DNA of 60,000 bases from Polytrichum commune (taxonomy: Eukaryota; Streptophyta; Polytrichopsida; Polytrichales; Polytrichaceae). Below, piece after piece: positions 10,887-23,122 of this stretch. The position numbers and the translations under genes are program-made. The stretch is taken from the NCBI GenBank assembly GCA_950295325.1, contig OX485803.1, positions 26,476,001 to 26,536,000 on the forward strand, written 5' to 3'. How positions within the stretch are numbered: the first letter of the stretch is position 1; every line of letters begins with the position of its first letter. The notes beneath the pieces are model-generated. The model ran no database searches. It had not been told where the DNA came from and was given only the letters and a program-made list of their open reading frames with translations.

Positions 10887-11417
10887 TGGGGCATTCCCAC
10901 TTGACTTTAGTTAAGACCCTCACCATTTTATAAAGACCGGGTAAAGCTCCCTCGGTTATAGTGGAGGCATCCAACTATCCCAATGCACCTACAAGAACTT
11001 GCTCCGGAGATTTTCAAGTAGGTTTTAGTTAAGTAGCTTTCACACATGTTCATGGTTTTATCTACCAAGCAATGAATGTTGGGTAGTTTTTGTCCCATCC
11101 CCAAATGCCTTACTACTCACCTATCTTACCATCGGTTTTTGTTAATGAAGCTCCTCGTGCCCTCATAGCTAAGACTAAAAAGCAACCAATCACAAGGGTG
11201 GGAGGCGACACTTTTAAAATTCCTATATTCTTGCCTAATGTTTAGGTACCGATGGGAGCGTCGGTGGTTGAGGCTTAAAACCTCCACTTTTAAGCCATGC
11301 CACATCATTTGCCACCTAGGCTCGGCACTAAAAAGAGCCATATGTGTGAAACCTAGATAACTAAAACCGCATTTAGACTAATACTACTTCTAACTAATGT
11401 CAAGTGGGAATGCCCCA
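10887..11417. mobile_element. MITE, 531 bp, TSD TAA (Tourist/Harbinger-like)
   Basis: The left end TGGGGCATTCCCACTTGAC and the right end GTCAAGTGGGAATGCCCCA are inverted copies; the arms extend to about 28 bp with two mismatches. Both ends are flanked by TAA (10884-10886 and 11418-11420), the 3-bp TWA-type duplication of PIF/Harbinger elements. A second inverted pair lies further in (around 11022-11049 and 11340-11368, GGTTTTAGTTA), so the element can fold on itself. No coding frame is present, so it is nonautonomous. Assignment to Harbinger rests on TSD length alone. Confidence 0.75.
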
Positions 11418-11867
11418 TAAGGTGCACATCAAATGCGGTATTCTACAAAATGAAACCATTTATACAACTAATGCATTTTTACAACGCAACGTTATGCTAA
11501 AACTAAGACTTAACCCCTACTCACATGACACCATAACCTAAATTTCCCAAACAAGTTGAAATCATTGGTTTCTCTTTTGTTTGAGCAAGTTAGAAAAATA
11601 ATACAATTGCGTGACATTTAACGATGTAATCGTTGACATTTAGACTTTACCAATGATGCCAAGAACTCACACAATATGCAATGAATAAAAAATATAACCC
11701 CCGTCCCCCAACATGAAATTCGGAAATTTAGGATATTTGAATGTGTTTGCTAAATGTATACCTTCCCCAAGAGCATTTTCTCAGGGTTTGGAATTGCATG
11801 ATCCTTATGTCGAAATGCTAACATGCTCAAGTTTTTAGTAAATCCCTTACATACTCACTTGAATGAA

Positions 11868-12696
11868 TCACATAGTCGCCAATAAACCATGGATCGTGAT
11901 ATATGTACTTCGAATGTGATATAAAAGTAAATCGGAGAACCACAACATCAAATGAAGCCCTTTGACGCAATCATGTTGTTATTGAATGTTCCCTCCACGT
12001 ATATTACATAATGGCGCAAGATAAAGTTCATGTTGTTTGTATGTGGAGGTAGCAGTGAACAACTACGAATTTTTGTATTTAGGGTTTAGGGTTTAGGGTT
12101 TAGGAGTTAGGTTTATAACATATTAATCTATCCAATATTAACATATAACATTGACTTACTGGTGAGAATAGGTTTTTACTGGAAGGTAATAGAAAAGACG
12201 ATCTTGATTATGTTTATTTGTTATTACGGACGTTTAAACGTGATATAGTGAATGGTCTTGTGTTTATTCAAATAACATGAAATGTTGTGGATGTTATTAG
12301 GGGTAAGGGGTTCAACTTTGGATGTTTTGCTCACTTTAGGGAATCACATAGTCGCCAATAAACCATGGTTCATGATGTATTTAATATATGGAATGTGATG
12401 CAAAAGTAAATAAGAGAAGCACAACATCAAATGAAGCCATTCACGCAATCATGTTCTTATTCATTGTTCCCTCCACATGTATTGGATAATGGAGAAAGAT
12501 ATAACAGATATTGTTTGCATAATATGAAGAAGAGTCTAATAGGAAGGTTATAGTAAATACAATCTTGATCATGTTAATATGTTATTTGGGACGTTTAAAC
12601 ATGATATACTAATTGGTTTTGTATTTTGTCAATACGTATTTCATGTTGTGGATGTTATAAGGGTTTAGGGTCCAACTTTGGATGTTTTGGTCACAC
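11868..12696 (+). repeat. Direct duplication of about 470 bp with interstitial telomeric repeats
   Basis: The segment 11868-12335 is repeated, diverged and shortened, at 12341-12696. The shared parts are ACATAGTCGCCAATAAACCATGG (11875 and 12347), the stretch with ACAACATCAAATGAAGCC, then GACGTTTAAAC and the tail ending CAACTTTGGATGTTTTG. Copy 1 contains an interstitial telomere-type array, (TTTAGGG)n at 12078-12104; another short one lies outside at 12852-12870. Apart from this, 11418-13550 has no coding evidence. Confidence 0.85.
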
Positions 12697-13555
12697 ACAT
12701 TAGTAAACTTGAAGTGAACTTGAGGATGGATTGAAATAACATTAAAAGATTGAACCAAAAAGCGACATTGCTAGTTAGTATCCCCTTAACAACGTCCACA
12801 TACGTTTATCATTGCCACACTTCCATGCGAGATAACAGAGCCGCAATGTTCTAGGGTTTAGGGTTTAGGGGAGACAAATAAATAATTTTATTCATCATGA
12901 CAATGGCCTCAAGCCTTGGAAACTCTCTCATAATTGCAACCTCCAAATGGCCCCAACCCCACCTAAATAGGTTTGCACTTGAAAGCATTGAATGGAGTTG
13001 TGGTTGGGTATACATATTGGTTAAAATATACCGTTGTGACACTTGAAAAAATTAATGTGGCCGCCACCCTTCCTCCCAATGTCGTATGTCATATACACAC
13101 AAAACCAAAAAAAGATTAAATATCATAGACTAAGACATATGACGGCTGGGGTATGAGAGGGGCATTGAAAGATGCGCATTTTCTACAATAAACAGAAAAC
13201 GGGGAATTCTGTCAGGAGGTTTGAAATAAGAAGGCGGGAAAGGCATCCAATGAGGAAGTCGGGCAAGTGGAGGTGGATAGTATAAAGGGGCGCACCCCCC
13301 AAAAGTTGGTTCTTTTTTGCTCTTCTCCCACTCCTGAATTCGTAGAGAGAACTCTTAGTCGGAGCTGTACTTCGAGGTTCGTTCACGCTGTTGTTCATGA
13401 GGACCTATTCACAGCATGCAAGTCCGCAGTGAACTTTGCAATGAGATGAAATTCCACACACCTCTCAATATCCACTGCATTATACGCCGCATTATACGCT
13501 GTATTATACGTCAGTCGACACTAGTGTTGGCGGGTTTCAGTCTGACCCTTGTGAG

Positions 13556-14589
13556 GTTTGGGTCGGTCGACCCAAACCCCTCCACTAGTGTGGGCGGGTT
13601 CTAGTCTGACCATTCTGAGGTTTGGGTCGATCGACCCAAACCCCTCCACTAGTGTGGGCGGGTTCTAGTCTCACCCTTGTGAGGTTTGGGTCGGTCGACC
13701 CAAACCCCTTCACTAGTGTTGGGGGGGGGGGGGTCTAGTCTGACCCTTGTGAGGTTTGGGTCAGTCGACCCAAACCCCTTCACTAGTGTTTGGGGGGGGG
13801 GTCTAGTCTGACCCTTGTGAGGTTTGGGTCGGTCGACCCAAACCCCTTCACTAGTGTTGGGGGGGGGGGTCTAGTCTGACCCTTCTGAGATTTGGGTCGG
13901 TCGACCCAAACCCCTACCCCACTATGGGCGTTTATCGTAAAACCTTTTAGAAGGTTTGGGTCGGTCGACCCAAATTTTTTCGCACATCGTGAACGAATTG
14001 TTAATGGCCCTTACCCAAGGTACTCAGAAGGTTTGGACGGACAGAGTAGGAACCTTATCCCATCATATGTAATGTTTGGGTCGAGCGACCCAAACCTCAT
14101 CCCAGTGTGGGTGGATTTACACTGTGAAAGTTTGGGTCGACCGACCCAAACCCTTTCCCAGTGTGGGTGGACTTACCCTGTGAAAGTTTGGGTCGACCGA
14201 CCCAAACCCCTTCCGAGTGTGGTGGGTTTACCCTGTGAAAGTTTGGGTCGGTCGACCCAAACCCCTTCCCAGTGTGGATGGATTTAGCTTGTGAAAGTTT
14301 GGGTCGACCGACCCAAACCCCTATCCAGTGTGGGTGGATTAACCCCGTCAAAGATTGGGTCGGTCGACCCAACCCCTTCCCCAGTTTCGGAGGTTGTAGT
14401 TGACCATGACAAGGATTGGGTCGGTCGACCCAAAATTTTCCCCACAGCGTGATGGAATTCTAAATGGCCCTCAACCCATCATTGTACAAGGTTTGAGTCG
14501 GTCGACCGGAACCCGACCCTATCCCACGGGCAAGGTGTGGATGGCCCTCAATCCCTGGTGCCACAGGGTTTAGGTCGGCCGACCCAAAC
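13556..14589. repeat. Palindrome array, about 16 copies, upstream of the DUF7869 gene
   Basis: Copies of the 22-bp palindrome start near 13556, 13620, 13684, 13754, 13822, 13890, 13954, 14074, 14130, 14186, 14241, 14297, 14353, 14414, 14491 and 14568. Spacers come in two families: an upstream one of about 45 bp with CTTCACTAGTGTTGGGG and TCTAGTCTGACCCTTGTGAG, and a downstream one of about 33 bp with CCCAGTGTGGGTGGA. Centres vary between GATC, GGTC and GACC, and the last four copies are degraded. The array ends 200 bp before the start codon, probably within a 5'-UTR intron or the promoter. Confidence 0.93.
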
Positions 14590-14789
14590 TCCCACCCAAA
14601 ATATTTTGTGGAACATTTTGTGGACTGGCGCATAGTATTGGGAGCTCACATTGCATTTGTGTTGCAAATGTCTTGATCCTCAGTGTCCCCATTTATCGTG
14701 ATGTTTTGCATTTTCCAATATTTGATTTTTTTGGACCCTTACGTTGTGTCCATGTTTGTTGAGGTTTCATGTGCATTTGTGTAGGCGCA

Positions 14790-17423
14790 ATGGAGGGAGT
14801 TGGTGGAAGAGGGGATTCCTTCTCTGAAGACATGGGCAGCACCCAATCTCTGTCTGGGGATGAGCTAGACATTGTCGGGGAGGATAGTTTTGATGACAGT
14901 GCAGATGAAGGTCATTTGGGGAGTCCTTCGCCATCTGACCCTTTTTGCCCCATTGTGGAATGTGCGGGGCTTTCACGAGCTTCATGGGTGAATTTGGATG
15001 TGGTACTTGTTAATGACAGTGGAGTTGCTGTGGCGGAGGGTATTTGTCGTAACACACATCCACAAGATTGCATTGATGAACACTCCCTTGGCACCGAGGA
15101 CGTTGGAGTTGTTATATTAGAATCACTTGTACATTCGGAAGTCAATCCAACTCATAGGTTCTCGTTGCGAAGGTGGCCGTTGAGGAATGTGACAATTGAG
15201 GGGGTTAGCTTGCGCGACCATGAGCGACGACACGTCCAAATCCAACAGGAGCTCCAAGCAAACATTCGGCCACGCAAAGGCCTTCGGAAGTACGAAACAT
15301 TGACACGTCCTACTCCGTCTGCAAATAAGTGTAAACATCAAAGGTTGCTCTGTGAGGAGTCTATTAGAGAAGTTGCTACGAAGGATTGTTGTGTACATCG
15401 TTGTTGCCAATTGTTCCCAAGAGATAAATTGAAGGCCATCCGTGAAGAAATGTGGCTTGGAGATTTCCGTCTAAGATCCACCAAAAAACTTGATGTCCAT
15501 AGGGCGATACATGTGAACGGAGCGGGTCGCAAGGTCATCACCCTTGAGAGCATAGACGTGTGTTGTACGGCATGGTACACCATTCACGGTGTGTCGAAAG
15601 CGGAATTTTATAGACAAGCCGCGTATGCCAATGAAGGCCGCCGTGCCCGTCACCATGGGAACACGGGCTTAAAGAAACCAAGAGAAGCAACGAGACAAGC
15701 AACAGCCACTCTGGCAACCATCATTGTCCCCCTTGCCGATGCAATGCCGCACAAAACACGGACACTCGCAACCGGTGAAAAGGTTGTGGAGAAGGTTCTT
15801 CCTACAGGCACGAAATGGAAAGACATATTGTTGGACGTAAACGCAGTTGGCGAGAAGGCCGGGTTGGACCCTATTTCGTTGTCGAAACTGAGTGCTATCA
15901 AAAAATCTCACTTTAGCGAATACATCACAAAAAGACGAGGCGACAAATTTGCCCGTTGTTCCAAATGCGAGAAGTTGAAACGCCTTCGAGATGCACACAC
16001 GATGGGGACAGAGTCCTATGCCGCACATCAAATGAACTATTTCAAGCATGTGAACATGCAAGAGGCACACCGTAATGATTACTACACAAATAGAGCTTTG
16101 TCCATCTCCAGGCCTTTGGAAGTCCTTACAATCATCCATGACAAAATGGACCATGCCAAAACAACCTCACCATGTTTTGCAAATCGAATAAAAGCCACGG
16201 ACGGCCTTTTTAAGCTTCCTGTTTCGGTTACAGGTGATTTTGATAACAATTGCATTGCATTACCTAAACACAAATTTGTGCGTTTAGGTTTGTACTTGGG
16301 GCCATATATGTACACCATGTGAATTTTTTGGTGTTATAGTTGAATATTAAACCATTGGGTTGCCTTTGCAGGAATGATTGCACATGGGCATGGAGATGTC
16401 AAGTATGCTCATTATGCTCTTGATTTGTATCCGGGGGATTCAAACCACACGATAGGGTCATTTGCAAAGCTTTTACGTGATTTGGAGAAACCGCCGTCCT
16501 ATTCATCAAGATTGCTATTTGAAAACTCGGGATCAACACCTCTATATGAAGCGGTCTTGGATGGAAGAGATGTATGCGTGCACTCATTGCCGGAGCCACC
16601 AAGTGAAGATGTGATTGCCAAGAATTTGCCCCCAACTCTGCGTGTCCAATTGGACAATTGTGCGAAGGACAATAAAAGTAGATATGTTTTTGCATATTGG
16701 TCGTTGTTGGTTGCGAAAGGCATTTTCAAGGAGGTTTTTGTGTCCTTTCTATTGGTAGGCCACACGCACGATGATATTGATGCGTCCTTTGGGCGGTGGA
16801 GCATGAAGTTGCACGAGGAGGATTTTCCAACAATCCCATTGTTGATGAAGTCGTACATGGATTTGGAGAACATTCCCGTCATCCCAAATATGATTGAGGA
16901 GGTTCCAGACTTCAAGGCATTTATAGAACCGTATATTCGAAGCGGAGCTCACCGATTGATCGGGCATACGAAGGCACAACAATTTCGGTTCTACGTGCGT
17001 GACGATGGTGTCCCCGCCATGCAATACAAGTTGTTGTGCACATCACAAGACTGGAGCCCGCCGGAGGGTCTCCTTGTATGGCGTGTTGATGGGGAAGGAA
17101 GGACGATGTTGCCTGACGGAGAGCCTAAGCCTTGCAAACCAATACCCATGAAGAATTTGGAGGACATTTGTAAAGGCATATCAGGCTTCATACAATATTG
17201 GGAGAGTTTGAGGGTAGCGGATGTTGGTGGATCGTGTTGGCTTCGTTACGGAAGTTGGATACAATATTGGACACGTGTTCGTGGCGCTTTGGCAAACCTT
17301 CATCAAGATACACCCCTTACTTTAAGGCATGGGTTTTGGCCACAAACACGTGTCAATGTACAAGCTTCGGAGGCTGTGAACCCTTTGAGTGGTCCACCAC
17401 TCTGCGGGATCACTTTTAGTTAG
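14790..17423 (+). CDS. DUF7869-type protein, probable DDE transposase relative
   Basis: There are two exons, 14790-16287 and 16372-17423, with an 84-bp intron (donor TTTAG|GTTTGT, acceptor TTTGCAG, phase 1), giving 849 aa. The spliced joint reads HKFVRL-G-MIAHGHGDVKYA. The ATG follows acceptor TTTGTGTAG, so a 5'-UTR intron is likely. Residues 1-110 are acidic and disordered-looking. A Cys-rich part (CCVHRCCQ, later CSKCEKLKRL at ~390) precedes the core. Candidate acidic residues are D451/D454 (HDKMDH), D594 (LDN, followed by KDNKSRYVFAYWSLLVAKGIF-type helix) and D633-D636 (GHTHDDIDASFGR). These match the plan of the plant/animal DUF7869 proteins, which have an RNase-H-like DDE look. Catalysis is inferred. 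No internal stop or frameshift is present. It is divergent to the ParB/MTase/HAD gene and shares its palindromes. Confidence 0.75.
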
Positions 17424-20100
17424 AATGTTAGCATTAAAAGTTAGAATTGATAGGGAATTTAGGGAAAATTAGTTCATTTAGCATTTAGCCTAGAAGAAGG
17501 AAGGTCAAAATGAAACTAAGTAGTGCTAGAAGATAGCAAAGTAGAAAAAATGTGCTAGCTAATAAAAACAACTAGCTAAGCAAATATTAGTAGATGCTAG
17601 TTATTAAGCAAATGTTAGTAGATGCTAGCTAAGCAAGTGTTAGTTTATTAGTTAGTGTGAGGCACACAAGACTATTGGAGGTGTTTTACGTAAGAAGATA
17701 AAATCGGCGTGAAGAATTTTGAAGAAAAAAAGAAAGAGAGCAAGGGGGATACTTGCCCACTTGCCCCCTTGCCAACTCGATGGCGGAAAAATTAGAAAGA
17801 TTTCTAAAGGTTTTTTGTCGGAGCCACCTCGGCGAGAGGGTGGCAACCTCAACCGGGAAAACCCCCGAGCCAAAATTTCGGGAAAGGGTTTGAAAAATGG
17901 ATCCGGTGGAGGAGGGGTCCAACCCTTTTGTGAGAGGGTTTAAAAACCCCTCCTTCCACCTTGTAGCTCTCTCTCTTTCTCTAGTTTTTGGGCGAAGCCC
18001 TGCTTCAATGTAGTTAGGAAAAAATCCTTTAGCATGTATTCTCAATGGTCTAAAAGAAAGGCTTGAGAACCTCCTCTACTCTCTCTCTCCTAGTTAGGTT
18101 GTGTGTTTATTAACACACCAACAAAATTATTCCTTCTTTTGTAGAGGTAGGTTGGATGGTAGAGTTTTGAGTAGAGGCATTATAGACCTCATCTGCCAAT
18201 GCCCTGAAGGCTTAGTTCAAAAGCTAGAACAAGATACTTATCATTTTTCTCTTAGAGAGATTTCATATAGCTATCCATAGCCGTTTCCCATTTGTGATTT
18301 GGTTGAGATGACAATTAGTTATGGATTTTCAAAGATGGAGTAGAAAAACTGGGTGGTCTTGTGGGTAGCGGCTGCTGGATCAGACCTGCGAGCCCAATAG
18401 GAATTTTAATTCTAAGAAATTATATTTTTCCCAAGTAGAACTTTTGTGTAGCTTTCCAAAATGGCTTAGAACATTTGATTTGAGCATGATTTGAATTAGA
18501 TATGAATTGTGCAAGATGGGACACATAGTTTGAGAACTTTTGGTTGACTGCTGCATTACAGAGGACCTGCTGGGTTCACTTCGGCTTACCTTTCTAATCA
18601 CATATTTTTATCAAATACATATTTTTAATATCTCTCCAGGGTCATATAGAACGTTTGATTTGACTAAGATTTGAATTAGATATGAATTGTTGAAGGCGAG
18701 ATACATAGTTTAAGCCTTCTTGATTGACTGCTGTGTTACAAGGAGTCCGCTGAATTTCTATTAGCTTAACCTGCTGATGTCATAATTTTTTCTAGTTAGA
18801 GCTTGTTCATAGCTTTCCAATGGTATAAGGAAAGCCTAGATCCAAGTAGTAAGGAATGTGCTATGAATTTTTGAAGTTAGAAGGTAGATAGGTGGGTTGG
18901 AAGGGTCGGTTGAATCGACCTCACACTTCCAACCCTCATAACTTTTGCATTTCTTATCCGATTAGAGTGATTTTTAGATCATTGGAAAGATAATTTGGTG
19001 CACTAAGTATAAATATTATGCTTAGGATTAAATTACAGGGCAAAATAACACTTTATATTTTAATTGTTAACTAAGGTACGCTTACTACCAAACTAGTTAC
19101 AAAGAAGGAGGCAAGGTCGACGCTCGGAAAGTGGAGCAAGGAAGGAGGTAGCGGCTCGGCCTACATCAAGCCCAAATCAACCGAGGAAAATTGAGGTAAA
19201 TTAACTAACCTTAAGCCTTCCATTTAGGATTGGAGGGAGCACGGCTAAGGTACGCATTTCTAAACCCAGTCACCTATCTCGTAAGGTCAAGTGGCTTGAC
19301 CACTTGACCGCCAAGGGAGTACCCAATTCCATTGTTTTCGGGGCCCTTGGTATGTTTTGTGGTAGTAGCTTCATTTATTAGCAAGTTTCGTGTGTGGTAA
19401 GTCGGATTAATCACCGACACGACCACTCTGAATGTTGTTGGTGGAAAGGTGGGGTTAATGACCCGCGAATCCACTATTATGTTGTTGGCCCCATAGATTG
19501 GGAGTAATGGCCCCAATTTATGAAGATTGCGCAACAGGTTGAACCTACAGGTCGCCCGTCACCCTGGTCCCATTGAGTTGCATTTCGTGGTCTATCCAGT
19601 GTAAACACATTTAACAATCAAAACATACCAAATAAATCGTAAACCCTTGTTGGCAAGAGACCCGAGGTAAGGGGTGATGCCTAATATGTTAATGTAGTGA
19701 GTTAGGACGTGCAAACAAAAGTAAGTAATTAAGAAGGAATTTGTGTGAAGGGTGGGACTTAGGCCAAGTTCCCCCGCTTAGAAAACTAAATAGAAATAAA
19801 TAAAGAAATAGGAAGAATTGAATGGTCCATCAAATTGTCGTTATTCCGTTCGTTGAGTTGGGGTGGTATGAGTCACACCCGGTTGGGTGTATCAGAACCA
19901 TCCCAATTCACAAATTAGGATTGCCTTGGTTTCAAGGCTGGTGCGTCTGCGCGTAGAATAGGTTGTAGGTTAAGGTTAGAACTAGATATGAAATTGGTTA
20001 GTGGAGTTTAAAGCCACACTAGTAAAAAACTAAGGCCTAACCTCCGGAGGTACTACGACGCATATTTAATCTCCCTTAAAAATCTAACTACTCACGTTAT
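17424..20100. repeat. Noncoding repeat-rich stretch
   Basis: No supported gene. Seen here: short tandem units around TTAGTAGATGCTAG (17585-17660); a purine/pyrimidine-rich block at 17690-18000 resembling an LTR remnant; and two to three degenerate copies of a unit of about 180 bp starting near 18434, 18616 and 18793, each with TTTGAATTAGATATGAATTG or a close variant plus GACTGCTG. The 19080-20000 part is unique-looking. Short frames here have no recognisable product. Confidence 0.5.
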
Positions 20101-20122
20101 ACACCTATCATCCGGGTTTGGC

Positions 20123-22423
20123 TTGGGCGCCTGCAAATGCAAGCCACCTTCACCGAAGGGCTTGTGTGATACTTTTAGGCTCCCTCGAAAGGGGGTGGCC
20201 CAAAAGTACCACAGCAAGGCCGCTGGGTTGGAGTGGGATGTTTATGATGACAACACCCAAAAAGCCAGGGCAGGTTGGGAGAATGTACCACAACCGTGGT
20301 CAGTGAAGACTGCAATGCAGTACGTGGGCTTCCCTCACTTTGATCGGTTGTGGCCAAGACCTTGTCACGAGCGACACTGCAAGGCCATCAGTGCGAGTTA
20401 TATGCAGCTTGATGACGTGGAGGCAAAATGGAGATTCCTAACGATACTTAGAAGTATCTCCAATTTGGATAGATGGCCCAAGAGTGCAATTCCAAAGTCG
20501 GTGGCGTGTATGATGTATGCGGAGCACGTGTTGCGAGTTAGGGTGGATTGGTCAAGTTTGGTTACCCTGCATGGTCAAAAATTTGGGGGTATTGGAATTG
20601 CATTCACTAAATGTACAGTTCCAGATATTCCATACACTCCCGTTCCGGAGTGGTTCAGGAGGAATCCTCGACTAGTGGACGAGCTTGGGGCCCCAATTCC
20701 AGAGGGTCAGGAACCAAAAAAACCACGTAATCGTAAACGACCAGCCAATGACGTGGAGATGGCCATCGAGGAGGCGTTTGAGCATATGGATGAGGGCATG
20801 GAGGCAAATGTCGAGGTCAACAACCTGATCAACGACGTGGTTAACGAGGTCCTAGACGAGGTAAACCTTGGTGAACATGGAGCGGACCCGACGGAGAGCA
20901 GAATGGAGGAATTGCGTGAGCAACATGCGTTGGAAATTCGTGAGTATAAAACGATGATTTTCGAGTTGGAAAATCGAGTTGCAACACTTACGATGGGGGA
21001 GGCTGGCAGTTCAAGTAGTACATCTATTAACCTTCAGTCTTTGGAAGCAGAGAGAGACGCAGCTTTACAGGAGGCCAAGATTGTAAAGTCACAAGCTCTG
21101 GAGGTATGTATGAGGAATGAAGTAATGCGAGGAAAGATGGAGGCTTTGCAAAAGGAGGTGGTGGACATGCAACAACAACTTCAAGTGGTCAATGAAGTGG
21201 TTGTTGATCACGAAGCCAAGGTTGGCGGACTGGAGGAGCAGAATGCAAGGTTGAAGAAATTTCTGTTGGATGCGATTGTAGAGCGCAAAAATATGAGGAC
21301 AAGCACATTGCTTGCTATGGCCAAGGCTCATCAATTTGAAGCTGAGTTTGAGAGCATCCAGAAAGAATGGAACCGCAATCAGAGAATGCGGAACATGATG
21401 CTCACGTCATGGCCAGAAGATGAGCAGATGTACCTTAGTAGGTGGGATAGGGATAATGAGCGGACAATGCCAAGCGGAAGCATCGATTGGCGTCAAGTGA
21501 CCGACCCAGATCACCATTGGGATGTGACCCAAGTGCATGAATATCCATTCCACATGAGGGGTGTATTGTTATGGCCAAATCCACATACAATGGTCTTTGA
21601 CGGAACCGCATGTGCGATTTGCCAAAGTCCATTTGGCCTAGAGGGATGCTATCAAGTTGGATCATGTGGGGCCCAATTCCATCCACAATGTCTAATAGGG
21701 AATATGATCAAGAAACGCCAATGTCCTCATTGCAGATCACCCTTCCACCCTCATTTGTACCTCCAATTTGGCCTTCGGGATTACATGCCTAACGACTGGG
21801 TATTAAAGCCATGGGACTTTCCCTTCGATCTTCAAGAGTTTGATGGAGAGAATGTTGAGTGGAGTTGGTTATACAATTGTGCCAAGGTTGAGCTATGGCA
21901 CGAGAACAGAGATGGCGACTGGACACGGAATGCACGTCAAATTTTGTATGTTGCAGACGAATTGCATCCCAACAAGCCCCCCGATCATGGCTTGAAAAGA
22001 TTTTTGTACCAAACTCTTGAATGGCATTGGGATTCAACCAGCAGACAATTAAAGAGAGGCATTCATCTTCCTTGATACAATGCAGCAGGTCTCGAATCAG
22101 TATCGGAGCATGATTTGGAAGAAGATGCAGATGACATGCCTACGGAACGGGATCCGAGATATGAATTGCAGTTAGAGGTGGGGTACCACAAGAACAGGCT
22201 GTAGTTGGCTGCAATTGATGCACTCTTGCATAGAGTTGCGGATGATGCGGTATTGAGATGGCTAAATGGTGGGCCTAGACCACGTAATGCCGTTCCATTG
22301 TCTTCTGGTAGTCGTCCATACCTCACCCGTGGAACAACGCGAAGCATGGAAGCGGGGGAATCATCACGAGCACGACGAGGATCTACTTCAGCTAGTATAG
22401 ACCTCGATTCAGATTCGGATTAG
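20123..22423 (+). pseudogene. Coiled-coil plus RING-like zinc-finger ORF with two in-frame stops
   Basis: One frame of 767 codons runs from 20123 to 22423 and is interrupted only by TGA at 22073-22075 and TAG at 22202-22204. No ATG occurs before 20315, yet the frame is open upstream, so a 5' exon is missing from view. Residues ~95-175 form a folded-looking N-terminal part (YAEHVLRVRVDWSSL). Residues ~255-440 are long Glu/Gln-rich coiled coil. Residues ~525-580 form a RING-like finger: CAIC, then GSCGAQFHPQC, then CPHC (C-x2-C, C-x4-H-x2-C, C-x2-C; one ligand fewer than a full RING). The tail after the second stop is Ser/Asp-rich (SIDLDSDSD). Each stop differs from a sense codon (CGA, CAG) by one C-to-T change. 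It is convergent with the hAT transposase 700 bp away and may be its companion. The family is not recognised. Confidence 0.6.
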
Positions 22424-23122
22424 GCATTTTTGTACCATGTTTAGGAAGTTGTATAGGAACGGATGAAGACTTTAGACACAATGAACATATTTCATGTTCA
22501 AAGTATATGTAATATAAAGAGGATTTACCGACAAGTTGTCATTTCTAAGATCGTGTAAAAGATAACATATGGATGCCACATGTTTTAATGTTATTTGAAA
22601 CTTTTAAAAACTTACTTGAATATTAGTAATTCATATGATAGTCTAACCAAAAGTACTATTGACTACATAGTCAATATTGAATATCACATAAAGATATAAT
22701 TATATAAAACGGATAGAAAGGTCCTCAAAAAGAGGATGTCACCAACGAAGCATGTACAATCGAGCAATAGGGGATTGCAATATTTATAAAAGCATATTCT
22801 TTAAGAAGCTCAATAAATAAACATAAAACTCCATTCACAGTAAGAATTATACAAAATAGTAATTAATAAAGGCATAACATGTTATTGGAGATTAATTGCA
22901 ATGCTAAGTTGACAACCATATTGTATTTTCAAAATTTTAAAAAACATGCAATAAATAATTTTATTACTATAATAAAATGTTACAACTTCGAAGGTAACGT
23001 TCGCTTTGTGGTCTAAATGTCTTACCGAAGGCCCTAAGGTTGTAACTTGTATCAATTTTGACGTAAGTAATAAATTATGGAAGTACGTGGGAGCACCGAA
23101 ATACCACATTTGTGCAAAACCA
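22424..23122. other. AT-rich spacer between convergent ORFs
   Basis: About 700 bp of AT-rich sequence separates the 3' ends of the RING-like ORF and the hAT transposase. It presumably holds the 3' UTRs and polyadenylation signals of both. I see no repeat or gene in it. Confidence 0.4.
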
